Positions 50,007-63,719 of a DNA stretch of 64,000 nt are shown here, one piece after another. The notes under the pieces are model-generated. The model worked only from the letters and a program-made list of their open reading frames with translations. It had not been told where the DNA came from and did not search any database. The translations under genes and the position numbers were made by a program. This stretch comes from Druceiella hillmani (Eukaryota > Arthropoda > Insecta > Lepidoptera > Hepialidae): contig JAYKKI010000095.1 in assembly GCA_039881145.1 (NCBI GenBank), forward strand, positions 8,422,501 to 8,486,500, written 5' to 3'. Position 1 is the stretch's first letter. Every line of letters starts with the position of its first letter.

Positions 50007-50923
50007 GTAAATAGTTCAGAATAAATATCGTGTGCGCTTAATGAATGTTCATGTGTGCCGAAATATGTTCGGATCGCTAGAAGTGCGAGTTCTACCCTCG
50101 CTTGATATGAAAAAACCATGGCGCACAATTTAGTGGAAAACAATTCATGTTATATTAACAGATTTAATCACTAGACACACACAGACTAAGATGTAACCCG
50201 ATAAGCAAATTCGTAAGTACTTATTCGATTACTTATTAAATCATGTAATAAAATAATATTTTAAAAATATATTCTTTTTGGCACTTAGTATTATAAGATA
50301 TAGGGATTACCTATTTCCTACAACACTGTCATAGTAGTGCAAAAAACATTATATTTTAAAAGAAATCCTGGAAGCTTTTGACCCTATTTTGAAGTCTATT
50401 GTTTTAAAATGATAAATTATAAATTGAATAATTATTTAATTTTCCAAAAACACCTTTTCAATAATACTTGGTAATGTGCGCAAAAAAAATCTTTCACATT
50501 TCATATTTACAGGAAAATTCGATCGACGATTTTAACGATCGATATTTTTTAACGAATTGGAAACTACTAATTTTTATTTTTATGTTACTCGCCTACTTCC
50601 AAATAAAACGAAAGAACCCATAAAAATTGCGGAAAAAATAACAGCGGAACTGTAAATGAGACAATGTTCGATAAATGTTGAAAAATATTTTTTAAGAACT
50701 TAAATACTCCTAAATATACAGAAGATACTCAATGCGGTCTAGTGAGTTTTGGAATTTAGTATTTAATCTGATGATTTACGATGAAAACATTTTTTCACAA
50801 TGATTTTCTTAACCATTATAGACAAACTACTTAATCATTGTAAAATATATATTACAATGATTTGTACGGGGATAAAAGGGTGCTTTTTATTTCCGGATCA
50901 CGCCAACGAAGCCTCCGGAGAAA

Positions 50924-50928
<5 letters not shown>

Positions 50929-50966
<38 letters not shown>
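50929..50966. repeat. (TA)n microsatellite
   Basis: TA run following a short GC-richer patch (50883-50925). Confidence 0.95.
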
Positions 50967-50967
<1 letters not shown>

Positions 50968-52310
50968 GTATATAAATACATAATTAGGGTCATACTGAAT
51001 CTATAGGCTTGTAATAAAAAATATTTATTGTTTATCTTTAAGTTAAGGATCTAAACCAAATGATTTTAATCTTAGTTTTTGGTGATATTTGTTTATTTTT
51101 TTTTTCAATAAATCGGTTTTTATAGCATTACCCTTATTAGCTTACCCTATTTCAGCTTGTTCCAGTTTCAATCTTGTAATCAGTCTGTACAGCAGGGAAG
51201 TTTTCCATCTAAATTTATGTTATTTAACGTTTATATTGACGGTGGACCAAGTATTCTTAGATAACTTTCTTTCACGTTAATCTTAATTATAAGTAAATCT
51301 CCTTATTATTGGCTTGTGATAAATGTACTAGCTGCTTAAATAATTTTCAGAAATAGATAATCATGACAATTGCAATTAATTTCAGAAAGGTATATATTTC
51401 ATATAAGAATAGAGTAATAGCTACAAGATATATTCTACAATGATTTATTGTCTTAATTAAACAGCCGATAATATAAAGTATGTAACTGAAGGTGTCAATA
51501 GTCAAACACGTTTTCAAAGGAAACATTTTTGATTTGGCTACAACAAGTGTCTTTCATTTCACGACATCCTTAAACACTAGTAAACCATACGAAGTATATG
51601 GCTGTCTTGATTGGTCAGCGTCACACTCAGATTTTTTCTTGTTCATAGAAAATTGAAAATCAACTCATTCTTTTGTCGGAGATAGATATGAAAACAAAAG
51701 TTCCTCAGGAATATTTCATGATTGCCGAAGGTGGTCTAAATTTTAAAATAAACTTGATCAGCTGGTCAATTAATCTTTGCGTATTGCTTTAACCAAATGA
51801 TGAAACCATTTTCTCGATTCCAAGTTTTGTACCTGATACAAAGTTTTCCAAAAACAGAGGCTAAAATGTGTCTAGCTCCATATAAGTAAAATCTTATCTT
51901 TAAAGTTTAAAAAAGGATCAATTCAGGGATTGACAATTAGAAAAAAGCACAAAACTAAAAATATGTAAACGTACTGTAAAATAAGAAAATCTAATGAAAA
52001 CATAAGAAGTTTTAAAATTGATTGCAAAAAGTAATCGTAAGTTAATTAAAAGTGAACTGTTAACTGACATTGACGTTCATTATTTGTACCAAGACGAATT
52101 AATTTTTCATTATTTTCGAATTTTATGTGGTTTTTTCCACAACCCTATTCGAGTCTACGAGTATCACGGATTAATATGTTTCATCTATGTATGGAGGGCA
52201 CAATAGGGTGCAGTCTACATTTTGTTTCATCTTTGCTCTAGCAAAGAGTTCTGTTAATTCTTATTTATATATTTATATATCCCTGGATGTTTATAGTCTG
52301 TTATGTAATC

Positions 52311-52368
52311 ATTTTCTGGCCTTGTCACTTTTATGTTACATTTTCTGGCCTTGTCACTTTGATGTTGT
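52311..52368. repeat. 29-bp tandem direct repeat
   Basis: 'attttctggccttgtcactt' occurs at 52311 and again at 52340, with a unit of 29 bases and one substitution. Minor replication-slippage product. Confidence 0.7.
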
Positions 52369-53089
52369 ATGTTGATGTACAAATTAATTTAATTTACGTA
52401 TTCCAAGAGCGCGCTATATTGAATGTTTCTAGACTTTTGGCACTTCTAAACTTTTAATATTATTTAATTTTATATAATTGCTTTAGACATGAAATAGATA
52501 AAATTTTTATGGATCTGAAATAGGACCATCTAAGAGGAACATAGATTGAATATGATAAAACTTATGCATATATACTTCTACATTTGTATACTTCCATCTT
52601 TCTTGGATTGTTTTCAACGCGGATCTAAAAGTGAGTATCTAATTCGTGTATAATTAATCATTCTTTACCCTCTCATTTACTCGTTCAACTACAACAGTTT
52701 AAATTTCTAGACGTGATAACTCATAGTATAGAACATAGAACTTAAACTTTAATTTTGTTTACATTTCTTTTCAAAAACTTGATAAGCGTAGAAAATTTAC
52801 AGAATAATATCTCCTTACACCTGGAAATGCTTGTTTACTGCTATAAGGGAATTTTAATGACCCACAAATGGTGTTAGAAGAGCTGCATTAGGTTGGTGTG
52901 CAAGCTACACATCGATAAGAAAACAGACGTGTCTGATATATGATGTTGTTTTATTAGCAGCAGTTCATATATTTCAACAATATGTTTCCATGGGAACGTC
53001 TCTTATAACTATACAAATAGTAAAATTGTAACAGTGAGTTTTGTACATGGAAAATATTTTAAAATATTAAGCAAAACGAATGAAAATAG

Positions 53090-53300
53090 AAGCCAGTTTT
53101 TGAATTTTTGTCTGTCTGCATGTTTATTTGTTCGTCAATCACGCAAAATCTACTGGAAGGATTTTGATGAAAATTGGTATGGTAATAGTTCATACTTTTC
53201 TTATTACTAGTATTATACGAAGACGTAGACATTATTGTTTATGTGGAAAGTTATGAAAGTTGAAAGGATTTTTTTTATTTTAAAGCTGAATGCATAACAT
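53090..53300 (+). repeat. Relic of a common insect/lepidopteran repeat
   Basis: 'tttttgtctgtctgcatgt' followed by 'caatcacgcaaaatctactgg' and 'gattttgatgaaaattggtatgg' (53170-53192) matches the well-known repeat segment 'TTTGTCTGTCTGT..CGCAAAAACTACTGxAxGGATTTTGATGAAATTTGGTATGG'. The downstream part has decayed. Only this segment is recognisable and the limits are approximate. Confidence 0.5.
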
Positions 53301-53810
53301 AGATAAGTGTGTTAGTTACGAAGCACGTATATGAGTTCATAGGGAGTTTCTTAGGGAGTTTCTTGCCGAGACAGGTTACATCATAGAAAATTATGTGAAA
53401 TGACAAATAAATATGGCTGACAATATAAATGGAACTTCTCTCAAGGTGCAGTAGAATTAAAATATATCCAATAAATTATCAATATCGTTATGGTTCGAGT
53501 AGTTAATACCAGAAACTATGTATGAATTGGCGCTGACTGAATTAGCGCTGAAAAACTGAGTGCACTTGTATAATTTCATGCGAGGTGAGGTTGAGGTTAA
53601 GGAACTGAATTTTCGAAACTGTCGCGGTAATTTAATTTTAGATGACGAGAGATGTGATGTAAGTTACTTTTATACCGGCGATGGACACTTTTCAGATGCA
53701 ACCACAACTTGTAAACCACAGAAAGAATATTTACATGTCTTTCTATATGAAAGTCCTATTTTTCTCAGTTTATGGCGTACTATATTTGCATAGCTATAAA
53801 TGTTATATTT

Positions 53811-53832
53811 TAGCTGGCATAGTTGCCAGCTA
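53811..53832. repeat. Small perfect palindrome
   Basis: tagctggca (53811-53819), loop tagt, tgccagcta (53824-53832). It is a short stem of nine pairs; nothing else marks it. Confidence 0.5.
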
Positions 53833-56105
53833 TACCTATTATATTTTATCCGAGGATTTATTTAGTTCTAATAAATAACCATAAAAAGGTACACAATTTC
53901 AGAACTTGAATACATTTTTAATATATTTCAACTTGTAATAAAATATATTTCAGTTTGAAAGAACTTTAATAAATGTTAACATCCATTTAGATCTAAATTC
54001 TTGTATTGTCGAAACCAAAAAAACCCACTTGTTATTGGTACCGAATTTGGTTCTTTTCATTATAATTATTTTTCTGGTGGAATGTTCTTTTCTCAATAAT
54101 AATTTATTAATAACGCAAAAAGGTTAATACGGCAAGTGGATAAAATTCAAGTAGCAAGAAATCAAAGAAAATAAAATTTAACGCAAAGGAAATATTTAAA
54201 AATATCGTAGGAGCCAGTTACAAACGTATCGAATGGTACAAATGTTATTAGCATAATATCATTGGATAACTACGTTAAAAGTATCATCAATATTTAATGT
54301 AATATCATTTTTCTGCGTCTTGTGTTATACCTTGATGATGAGAAAAATATATTTAAGTATATGGATGTGTTATGTTAGTGTATTGAGCATAATGTGTATA
54401 CAACATAGTGCGACTGGACTTAACTAAATGAAATTGTGTACTCAAAAAAAATTACAGACCTTAAAATCTCCTTATTAACACGTTATCGTTGCAGTATTAA
54501 AGAAATATTTTACTTTGATAAATTAAATACAAAAAATACATAAAATTATCGCATAGCTTTCTTTCTACCTAAAAATTTACGTATTCTTGAATAAAATAAA
54601 AACGTGTACTTTGTTAATTTCAAAATTATTCGAAAACGTTTAAGAAATCCTCAATTAGTTAAGTTTTTATTAAATACATATTTGACTGCATATTTATTTT
54701 CAAGATTTTCGTTTTAAATTTGATTATGAAAAAAAAAATTCTGAAGAATTTTCAAAAAATTAAGTAGATGAAAGCGTAATGTGAAGATAGACATTTTTAA
54801 AGGTAAAATCCTAATATAACAAAAAACATGGTCATAAAATTTGCCTTGATATTAATTAGTAAAAAATAACATAGACCTTTACGAAAAAAAAACATTTTTC
54901 TTTATTGGGTTTAAATTCATTTTAAAGACGAAATTTCACAGAAAAATTCATAAAATAATTACAAATAATTACGTCATGACCATAATATGCTAGATATGGT
55001 ATTTAAGAGAAATTGTTCCGTTTGTTGCAGGTTTTCAAAATTGTTTAAATTTTTTATCTCAGTCTCATTCTCACAACCATTTTTTTTTAAATTATACCAT
55101 AAATATGATCGAATTATTGAGTAATAGATGCATAAACGAAAAAAACACATTCAGTTAGAAATTCAAAGGAGATAACAGTCGTGAAATTTTATACCATTCT
55201 GCTTACTAGTAGGTGAACTTTTAATAACCGATATATGAATTTATCTTGCTTATTATAATTAATAATATTGTTGCGGACAAAAATCCACACAAATCATTTT
55301 TAGTGTGAAAAATATATACGTTAAATAGCATCACTTTTATTTTTAAGACATTCTTCATTATTATGTGATTTTATTTACAGCAACTAAATATGGTCAGGCC
55401 CAAACTGAAAACCAGGTCAGCGCTCTGAAATGTTTTAATGTTGTTGAAATAATTTTTGGTTTATGTAAACGGGGACGAAAAGACCAACACTCACCTGCAT
55501 TATGCATCTGATGTCAGAGAATGTACATCATAGCTTTGCGTGTATTGTGTCAGAGAATGTATAAATACAGTACAGTTTGTATTCTCGGTTCACAGTATGC
55601 TAACTACAAAAAATGCAAGTACAACGTATTGCGTGTAACTGCACTCTCATCTATTTATTGATTTGTTTGTATTCATTCAAAAATCATTTGAAAATGTAAG
55701 GGATTAATTTGTGTGTAGGGATTAATTTGTGTTACTTGAATATGTACTTATGTATTAGGACAAATATTAATTAAATTTTATCAGCACTTAGCAGAAAATA
55801 TAATAGATTCCAAACTTTTATAGATTCCAATACTTATTTTTTACACATAAGGAATCTGCTTTCAGTTCGATACTATAACAAATCGATAGTTCGACACAAT
55901 TTTGATCCTACATTTCGGAATCTTGCTAACAGGGATGCGTGTTAGTAGTGAGAAAATAATATTCGAGGTTCAGAGAGCTAAGTATGTATTAGCCAAAATA
56001 AAGATTTTCAGAAAGATTCAAGAAGTGAGGGGATTTAATTTTTTCAATTCGATAACTTTTTAATCCGAGCCTGTTATACAAAATATCAAATTTTAATACG
56101 TCTCT

Positions 56106-56107
<2 letters not shown>

Positions 56108-56162
<55 letters not shown>
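56108..56162. repeat. (TA)n microsatellite
   Basis: Long pure TA run, about 400 bases upstream of the SINE. Confidence 0.95.
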
Positions 56163-56172
<10 letters not shown>

Positions 56173-56439
56173 ATTAACATGTAAATAACGGAATATGATA
56201 GATATTTTTTTATATCATATGATATTGTTACGAAATGAACATTTTATATTGTTCTTCAATTTGTCTTCTGGCCACAAGATAATAATTTTGGTAGATAGCA
56301 GGTACTTCATCCAATGATGAATCGTATGTATAGTGGAAATTGTAAGACAAGAAAACAATTTTCTTTTAAAAGAATGGGTAATTATTCATTTTCAAATATT
56401 CAGTACATGATTTTTGAAACGGGAAAATATGATGATATT

Positions 56440-56530
56440 TATATGATCATTTTTGAACCTCAGGAAGAAAAAACGGAACCTTATTAGGATCACTTTGTTT
56501 TGTGTCTATATGTCTGTCTACCAAGATGCT
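56440..56530 (-). repeat. Minus-strand relic of a lepidopteran repeat
   Basis: 'aaaaaacggaaccttattagg' and 'atcactttg...tgtctatatgtctgtct' form the reverse complement of the 'GACAGACAGAC...CAAAGTGATCCTAATAAGGTTCCGTT' tail. It is therefore related to the three plus-strand copies but inserted the other way. It lies about 30 bases upstream of the SINE at 56559. Confidence 0.5.
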
Positions 56531-56558
56531 TATTAGTATTAAATTGAAATAGAGACGT

Positions 56559-56930
56559 CATGGTTGCCGCAGTGGTACGTCGGGTTGATTACAAGCTTAT
56601 CGCCTTTGATCGCGCGGTGAACCGCGGTGTTCCGGGTACGATATCAGGCCGTTCATCGAGCGGAGCGATGTTAATAATCATGTAGTTAAAATGCCATCAA
56701 CTAGTGACGGGCAGTGTGGTCAAGGTTGCTCAAAGCTATGAACTGCTATCATCAAACCGACTACTCGGCGTGGCGATTAAGGGAATTATCTTCAATAATA
56801 TGCGTGTGGAGAGAGGTCCGTATCCGGCAGTGGATGGAAACTGGTTGATTGTAACCCTCACAAGCCTGTAAAATTTGTGATATTTCAAGCATTGCTTATG
56901 GTAATTTTGACACACTGACACACTCATCAA
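56559..56930 (+). mobile_element. tRNA-derived SINE with an RTE-like 3' part
   Basis: The sequence is distinctly GC-richer than its flanks. The head has a pol III A-box-like TGGTTGCCGCAGTGGTA (56561-56577) and, about 60 bases on, a B-box-like GTTCCGGGTACGATATC (56629-56645, cf. GGTTCGANTCC), as in tRNA-related lepidopteran SINEs. The body continues to 56808-56837 with GGAGAGAGGTCCGTATCCGG then CAGTGGATGG, matching the '(G)AGGTCCGTGTCCAGCAGTGG' segment near the 3' end of lepidopteran RTE elements. The 3' limit near 56930 is approximate. It is not a functional tRNA: no acceptor stem or intact cloverleaf was found. Confidence 0.65.
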
Positions 56931-57333
56931 AACAATATGATGCTTTTCGTTGGTCCAAATCTTGAAATTTTCAAACGAAGGAAGGTCTCAGCACAAATAA
57001 AGAAAAATAAACGAAAATCATGAATTTATACTTTTATGTGAAATTGGTACGTAACAAAATTATTTTTTTTGGTTTTAATTATTTTTTCATATTTTAAGTA
57101 ACAATTTAATACGGTTTAAAATGGTATACCGGTACAAAACTCTCAGGGTGCCATTGTTTTTTTACATTTTAAACACCACATATTTTAATAAATATCTTTT
57201 TGTTTGTCGCCAGATATGTAATTTTCTTTTACTCGTGTGTAGATTAATGTCTAATTAGACAAGATTTAAAAAGTTAGAATAATCTTGTCCTAATATTTTA
57301 TTTTTTGGCTGAACGTGAGCAATTGCTAGACAT

Positions 57334-57505
57334 ATGCGAACTACTTGAACAAGGTGAAATGGACAAGTTTGCAGCCCTCAACTTATTTAATATACACGCC
57401 TCAACATTACTTAATTTAGGTTGTTTAGTGATCATCTTTGTTATGGTTTTTGTAACATTTTGCAAACTTAATGTAAAGGAAAATGTGGCAAACCACATTT
57501 CTTAA
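57334..57505 (+). CDS. Possible divergent gustatory-receptor last exon
   Basis: An open frame after a ttgctag acceptor-like site (phase 1, as in the last intron of the receptor at 19-24 kb) reads DICELLEQGEMDKFAALNLF, then NIHASTLLNLG and a hydrophobic span (LVIIFVMVFVTF), ending at TAA. The layout (amphipathic loop, F-x4-LF, about ten residues, terminal membrane span) fits the receptor family's C-terminus, but the usual TY...Q residues are absent. No upstream partner exon was identified on this strand. It may be an old relic or a chance frame. Confidence 0.35.
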
Positions 57506-57509
57506 AAAA

Positions 57510-58110
57510 AATTGTAATTATGTGTAAACACGCCTTTCTGTATGGAAAGATTTACACGAGAAATATGGCTACATGGGCTATAAAATAATAAATAAACATG
57601 AGCATATCTACAAGTACTATCATAATTGTTTATTGCAGGAATTAATACATAACAAAAGGTCTGCCTTGACTCTGAACATAAAGCAACGACAAGAGCAAAA
57701 TTAATTAAGCGGTAATTCCGAATAACCTTTATTAATACAGGTCACTTTGGCAAATTGCCTTGATAAGGAAAATACTTAACACTATGTTCACTATTAATTT
57801 CTTAATTGATGTATATTTAAAAGTAATTTGGTTGGAAAATATTAAAATATATTAATTTGTTTGACAAATATCCAAAAAAAATTAATTACGTTAGAAATTT
57901 TTCCAGTATTAACCAGAACTCTAATAAGCATTACATTAACGCACGGGACAAAATGTAATAGTACGTTCAATGCGACCCATACAACTTTTTATTTTTGTGG
58001 TAGTTTTGTGCTACCGATTAAGGAACTCTCTTGTCTTATTTGGTTAATATTAAGATTAAATAAAAGTCAAAAAGTATTAAATATAAAAACTATTATTGAC
58101 AATAAATAAA
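57510..58110. other. No gene recognised
   Basis: AT-rich sequence between the receptor-like exon and the Helitron hairpin. An 82-codon plus-strand frame (57861-58109) shows no domain. Confidence 0.45.
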
Positions 58111-58117
58111 GAAATAT

Positions 58118-58160
58118 GAAGACGGGTATCCCAGCTAGTAAAGCTGGGGTACCCGTCTTC
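58118..58160. repeat. 18-bp stem hairpin at the Helitron 3' side
   Basis: Left arm gaagacgggtatcccagc (58118-58135), seven-base loop tagtaaa, right arm gctggggtacccgtcttc (58143-58160), with a single mismatch. It lies about 100 bases beyond the end of the helicase reading, where Helitrons carry a 3' hairpin. CTAGT, a typical Helitron terminus, occurs on the plus strand at 58134-58138, and CTAG is readable on both strands. Confidence 0.65.
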
Positions 58161-58916
58161 GCTCAGGGAGTTGATATGAGATTGTGTGGTACTTGGAATA
58201 AAAGGATAAACTTTAAAACATAGGAGGTAAACATTTTTTATTGAAAACATATTCTAACTATATACAATACTAGTTCATAAACCACATTTTTAATTTTGTT
58301 ATCCGGGGTATGTATGTATAAATTTTTCAAATTTTCTACTCGAGAGCAAACTGTATATAGTACCGTCAGAAAAGTAGGATTCTTTGAGGTTGATGCCGCA
58401 ATGTTTTAAAGTATGTCCTTGTATTTTTAAATTGGAATAGCAGTTCAGTGGAGATTAGTGGTATTCTGGGGATAAATACTGTGTGTCATTTGTCCTTTCC
58501 AGTAATAAATTCGGCTTCAATTATGTTATTCGATAGCTATTTGACGATCATTCCTGTTCCAATACATAGTTTTGGTGAATTGAAATTTCTGAGTAGTATG
58601 ATCGGATATCCACTTTTCAGTCGAAAGCAGTATAAAGGCCTTCCTGGTACTTCAAACGAGTTTAAAAATTCTGTAGAAAAGTTGAAATAGCCACTCCGGA
58701 TTTGTACAGTTGTGCACAAGGTTTGGACATATTTGGTCGATAAGTTTGTTCTCAGTAGTGGCTATGTTGCAGAAATCTAGTCGGTAGAAAATGTGCAAAA
58801 TGTGCTGTTGTTTCGTCTTTTGATAGTTCAACTCTCATATGTTTTGTTAGTCGCAGTATTTGTACGTAGGCCAGAGATATGACTTTTTAAGCATGCATTG
58901 ATTTCGTCTGCTGGTA

Positions 58917-59432
58917 TTAACTTGGTGATAACTGGAACGTTCGACAAACAGTTGTCGAACATTTCCTTAGAGTATGAATAGATCCTCCCATCTCTTCAGA
59001 GTTTCCTCGAAAGTCTTGTAATGTTCTACATTCATCACAGAAGATTATTCTAACTTGTTTTAGAAGTTCACCCCGTCCAAATGCTCTTGAGATTTTATAT
59101 AGTGGGAATTGTGCTTCGGTTATATTCAACCGTAGTTGTAGGGTGGAATGGGCAGTTCGTCCTTCTTCCATAAGTATGACGGCAATGTCAGATGATGCCA
59201 ATGTAAGTGCGATATACCGTTTAGGACGTATTTCTGCCAGCAATAGATTTATTAGAAACGTTTTCCCGGTGCCGCCTGGTGCGTCCAAGTAAATAATTCC
59301 GCCAGTGTTGTTGTTGATACGGTCCATGGTGAAGTAGTAAATTTTTTTGGTTGTCATAGAGGAGTGGTTTGTTGTGAGCAATATAGTGAAGTGGTTCGTT
59401 GATGTTGTAACCTTTTTCTTTTGTAATTTCAA
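58917..59432 (-). pseudogene. Helitron Pif1-like helicase fragment, open 171 codons
   Basis: An SF1 helicase domain begins near residue 44: IIYLDAPGGTGKTFLINLLL is Walker A (residues 51-58). It continues with ALTLASSDIAVILMEEGRTA (family ATASSGIAAxLLxGGRTAHS) and FCDECRT (Walker B DE at 133-134). The frame is lost after about residue 150; the remaining helicase motifs appear in other frames down to 58260. Confidence 0.78.
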
Positions 59433-59828
59433 CGTTTTTTACACTGAAAGATTTGTTTTTGAAGGAGTACCACAGCTGTTTTGAATTCTATGGGTTGCAT
59501 GTTGTTAGTATTATAGCGAATAAATCCCTTATTTGTTCAGTCGAGGCTATGAGTGTGACTTTTTGTAATGTTAATTCCCAGTGGTTGTCGGTTTCTAGGA
59601 GTCCAAAGTTTTGATATGCTTCTCTATACGTCTGGCATAGTTTTGAGATCTGTGAAACTTGTTTGTCTCCGTATTTCGTGTAGCAATATCCGGAGATATA
59701 AACATTCAGCTTTGTTCGGATGTATGGTGCATACTCGGCCTAGTGCATTAGTTTCCATGATTCCTGGATGATCCTCTACTGGAATTCCTTGTTTTCGTCG
59801 TTGAAAGATTATTCTTGTTACTTTCCAC

Positions 59829-60395
59829 TTATAATAGGTCCGGAAGTCGACATGTAGTAATGTCTTCGCGAATGGATCCGTTTGGCACAGTTGAAAAAAA
59901 AACAGTTAATGTTGTGTTCATAAGAGATTCGCTTGCAAATTTTTTAGCGGTGTCTTTTCTGAAGTAAACTCTTTGTTCATTCTCTAAATGTACAGCTAGA
60001 TGTTGTACAGTTGGTACGTGTTCGTGTATGGGAAAACCAAAAATCTGCCACGCTACTTCGTTGCTGTTGACGTATCTTCCAATTTGGTACATGAAGGTCT
60101 CGTCGTTTCTGTTTTGTTGTTCGCTACCTTTGGCTATTTTAAATACTGACATCTTACTGACTTTGTTCACATACTTACAGACATATTTAATGGATTTCAC
60201 TGAATTGCAGTATTCATCGTTTATGTGTGCTTGGAACATTTTGGAAAATAGTGAGTTATATGGTACTGCCCGTTGATTATCTATTTCCAGTACGTCGCTG
60301 CCTCGTATTTGTATTTTTGATGTGAAGCCACCTTTTTTGGACGATTGTCTTCTGTATTTGGGATAGTTATCATCTGTGGTTTGTGTGTCGTTCAA
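59829..60395 (-). pseudogene. Helitron Rep-Hel fragment, open 188 codons
   Basis: This is the longest surviving open piece of the Helitron. It covers the region after the Rep nuclease, where the family has YRRR, VDNRWVVPYN, then AHINVEYCNSVKSIKYLFKY and a GR(Y)VSxxEAxWRIxxFxxHxxxPxVxxLxVHLxxxQxVxF block. Here these read YRRQ, IDNQRAVPYN, AHINDEYCNSVKSIKYVCKY and GRYVNSNEVAWQIFGFPIHE. The order is canonical and the fit very good. The flanking coding sequence continues in other frames, so the open length is accidental preservation. Confidence 0.78.
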
Positions 60396-60998
60396 GTATG
60401 GTTTTGGTTATATTTTGTACATTTTCCATTACTCATACATGAATAATTGGGGTTTAATAGCCCACATGGTCCGTTAATCATGTATTTCACAACTATGTTG
60501 TACAGCTTCGGATCTTCTTGTGGATTGGGAAATTCAGCTTGGATGATTTTGTCGATGTCCGTGAGATGAATTATATTATTTATTTATATAGCCATATGAG
60601 ATTGTGTGAGTTTGGCAGTCCTCGTTTTTACCATTCGATTGTGTACATCCTGCACCTAACGGTTCCAAAGATCTGGTATTTTGTGATGACTTCAATAAAT
60701 CTCATTTGTTTTTGTAGGAAAATATCATGTCGTGTTGATCCATGAGGGCTTGGTTGTTAAGTTGGATTGGACCCAGATAGCATAAATCTCTATAATCAAG
60801 CTGTAATGGTGATTGATATGAGTGAATTTTAGTATTGTTGGGACAAAGTATTTAAGGCATTTTATAGAATATACTCCACCAAAAATTTTACAAATGATGT
60901 GATTAATTTAAAGTCATCGACTGAGGTTTCAATTTATCAGTGGACCTATATTTTGGAGAGAGCGATTGCAATATTGTTCAATAACACGCTGTTAAATT

Positions 60999-61190
60999 TT
61001 ATGTAATTTTTTTTGAAAGATGCCTTTCATTACCAATAATAATAGTCTCCAATTTGTAGGAGTTGATTGAGAAACCATTTGCGGGTCCTTTGCGTGCCCA
61101 TTTTGCGGCACTTTGTTCGATTAGACGACGATCCGCATTGATCAAGTTAGTATCACAATATAAAAATAATTGGCAAATATATAAATTTGC
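60999..61190 (-). mobile_element. LINE reverse-transcriptase fragment (YxDD region)
   Basis: The minus strand reads YCDTNLINADRRLIEQSAAK, then WARKGPANGFSINSYKLETI and IIGNERH. The order (YxDD-like box, about 20 residues, then G-hx-IN-xxK) is that of the catalytic palm of LINE reverse transcriptases; the box here reads YCDT. It is about 200 bases upstream of the Helitron relic on the same strand and is less AT-rich than its surroundings. Clade is uncertain (RTE or CR1/Jockey). Confidence 0.5.
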
Positions 61191-61309
61191 AAACGAATAA
61201 AGTTTACTGATAACAGTATCTATAAAAATAAAAAAGACAATAGCCACGGAATCATTCCAACCTGAATAAATATCATATTTATTAAGGTTTGCATCTAAAA
61301 TCATTATTT

Positions 61310-63715
<2,406 letters not shown>

Positions 63716-63719
63716 GACT

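Larger units (their letters stand above)
46340..53085. other. No gene recognised apart from small elements
   Basis: AT-rich, with the hairpin at 48234, the hammerhead-like element at 48550, the candidate promoter at 49274, the palindromic duplication at 49953 and one microsatellite. A 112-codon plus frame at 47878-48216 has mixed composition but no domain, start context or homology that I can name. Confidence 0.4.
53301..56435. other. No gene recognised
   Basis: Around 55380-55600 a less AT-rich stretch follows an acceptor-like 'tttatttacag' (55369-55379), carries a duplicated 'tgtcagagaatgta' (55512 and 55549) and TATAAATAC at 55561. It may be an LTR or promoter fragment but could not be assigned. 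Confidence 0.35.
58115..60800 (-). mobile_element. Decayed autonomous Helitron (Rep/helicase)
   Basis: Blocks follow in the order expected for a RepHel protein. They are: a Rep nuclease remnant (FGTVRCRMYTIEW*KRGLPN, SHNLIWLY, about 60700-60590); the conserved stretch EFPNPQEDPKLYNIVVKYMI, NGPCGLLNPN; a long open piece 60395-59829 with VPYNSLFSKMFQAHINDEYC, NSVKSIKYVCKYV; the linker GRVCTIHPNKAECLYLRILL; a Pif1-type helicase with Walker A APGGTGKT (59282-59259) and a DE Walker B (FCDECRT); and the end motifs CNIATTENKLIDQICPNL, GYPIILLRNFNSPKLC and ESYFSDGTIYSL. At least eight stops and frameshifts break it. In the HUH nuclease site the first His is Asn (60604-60612). A hairpin at 58118-58160 marks the probable 3' end. 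No 5' end was identified. Confidence 0.82.

Noticed and set aside
56559..56645. Possible tRNA gene
   Set aside because: A- and B-box-like sequences are present but no cloverleaf or acceptor stem, and the sequence runs into an RTE-like body. It is a SINE head.
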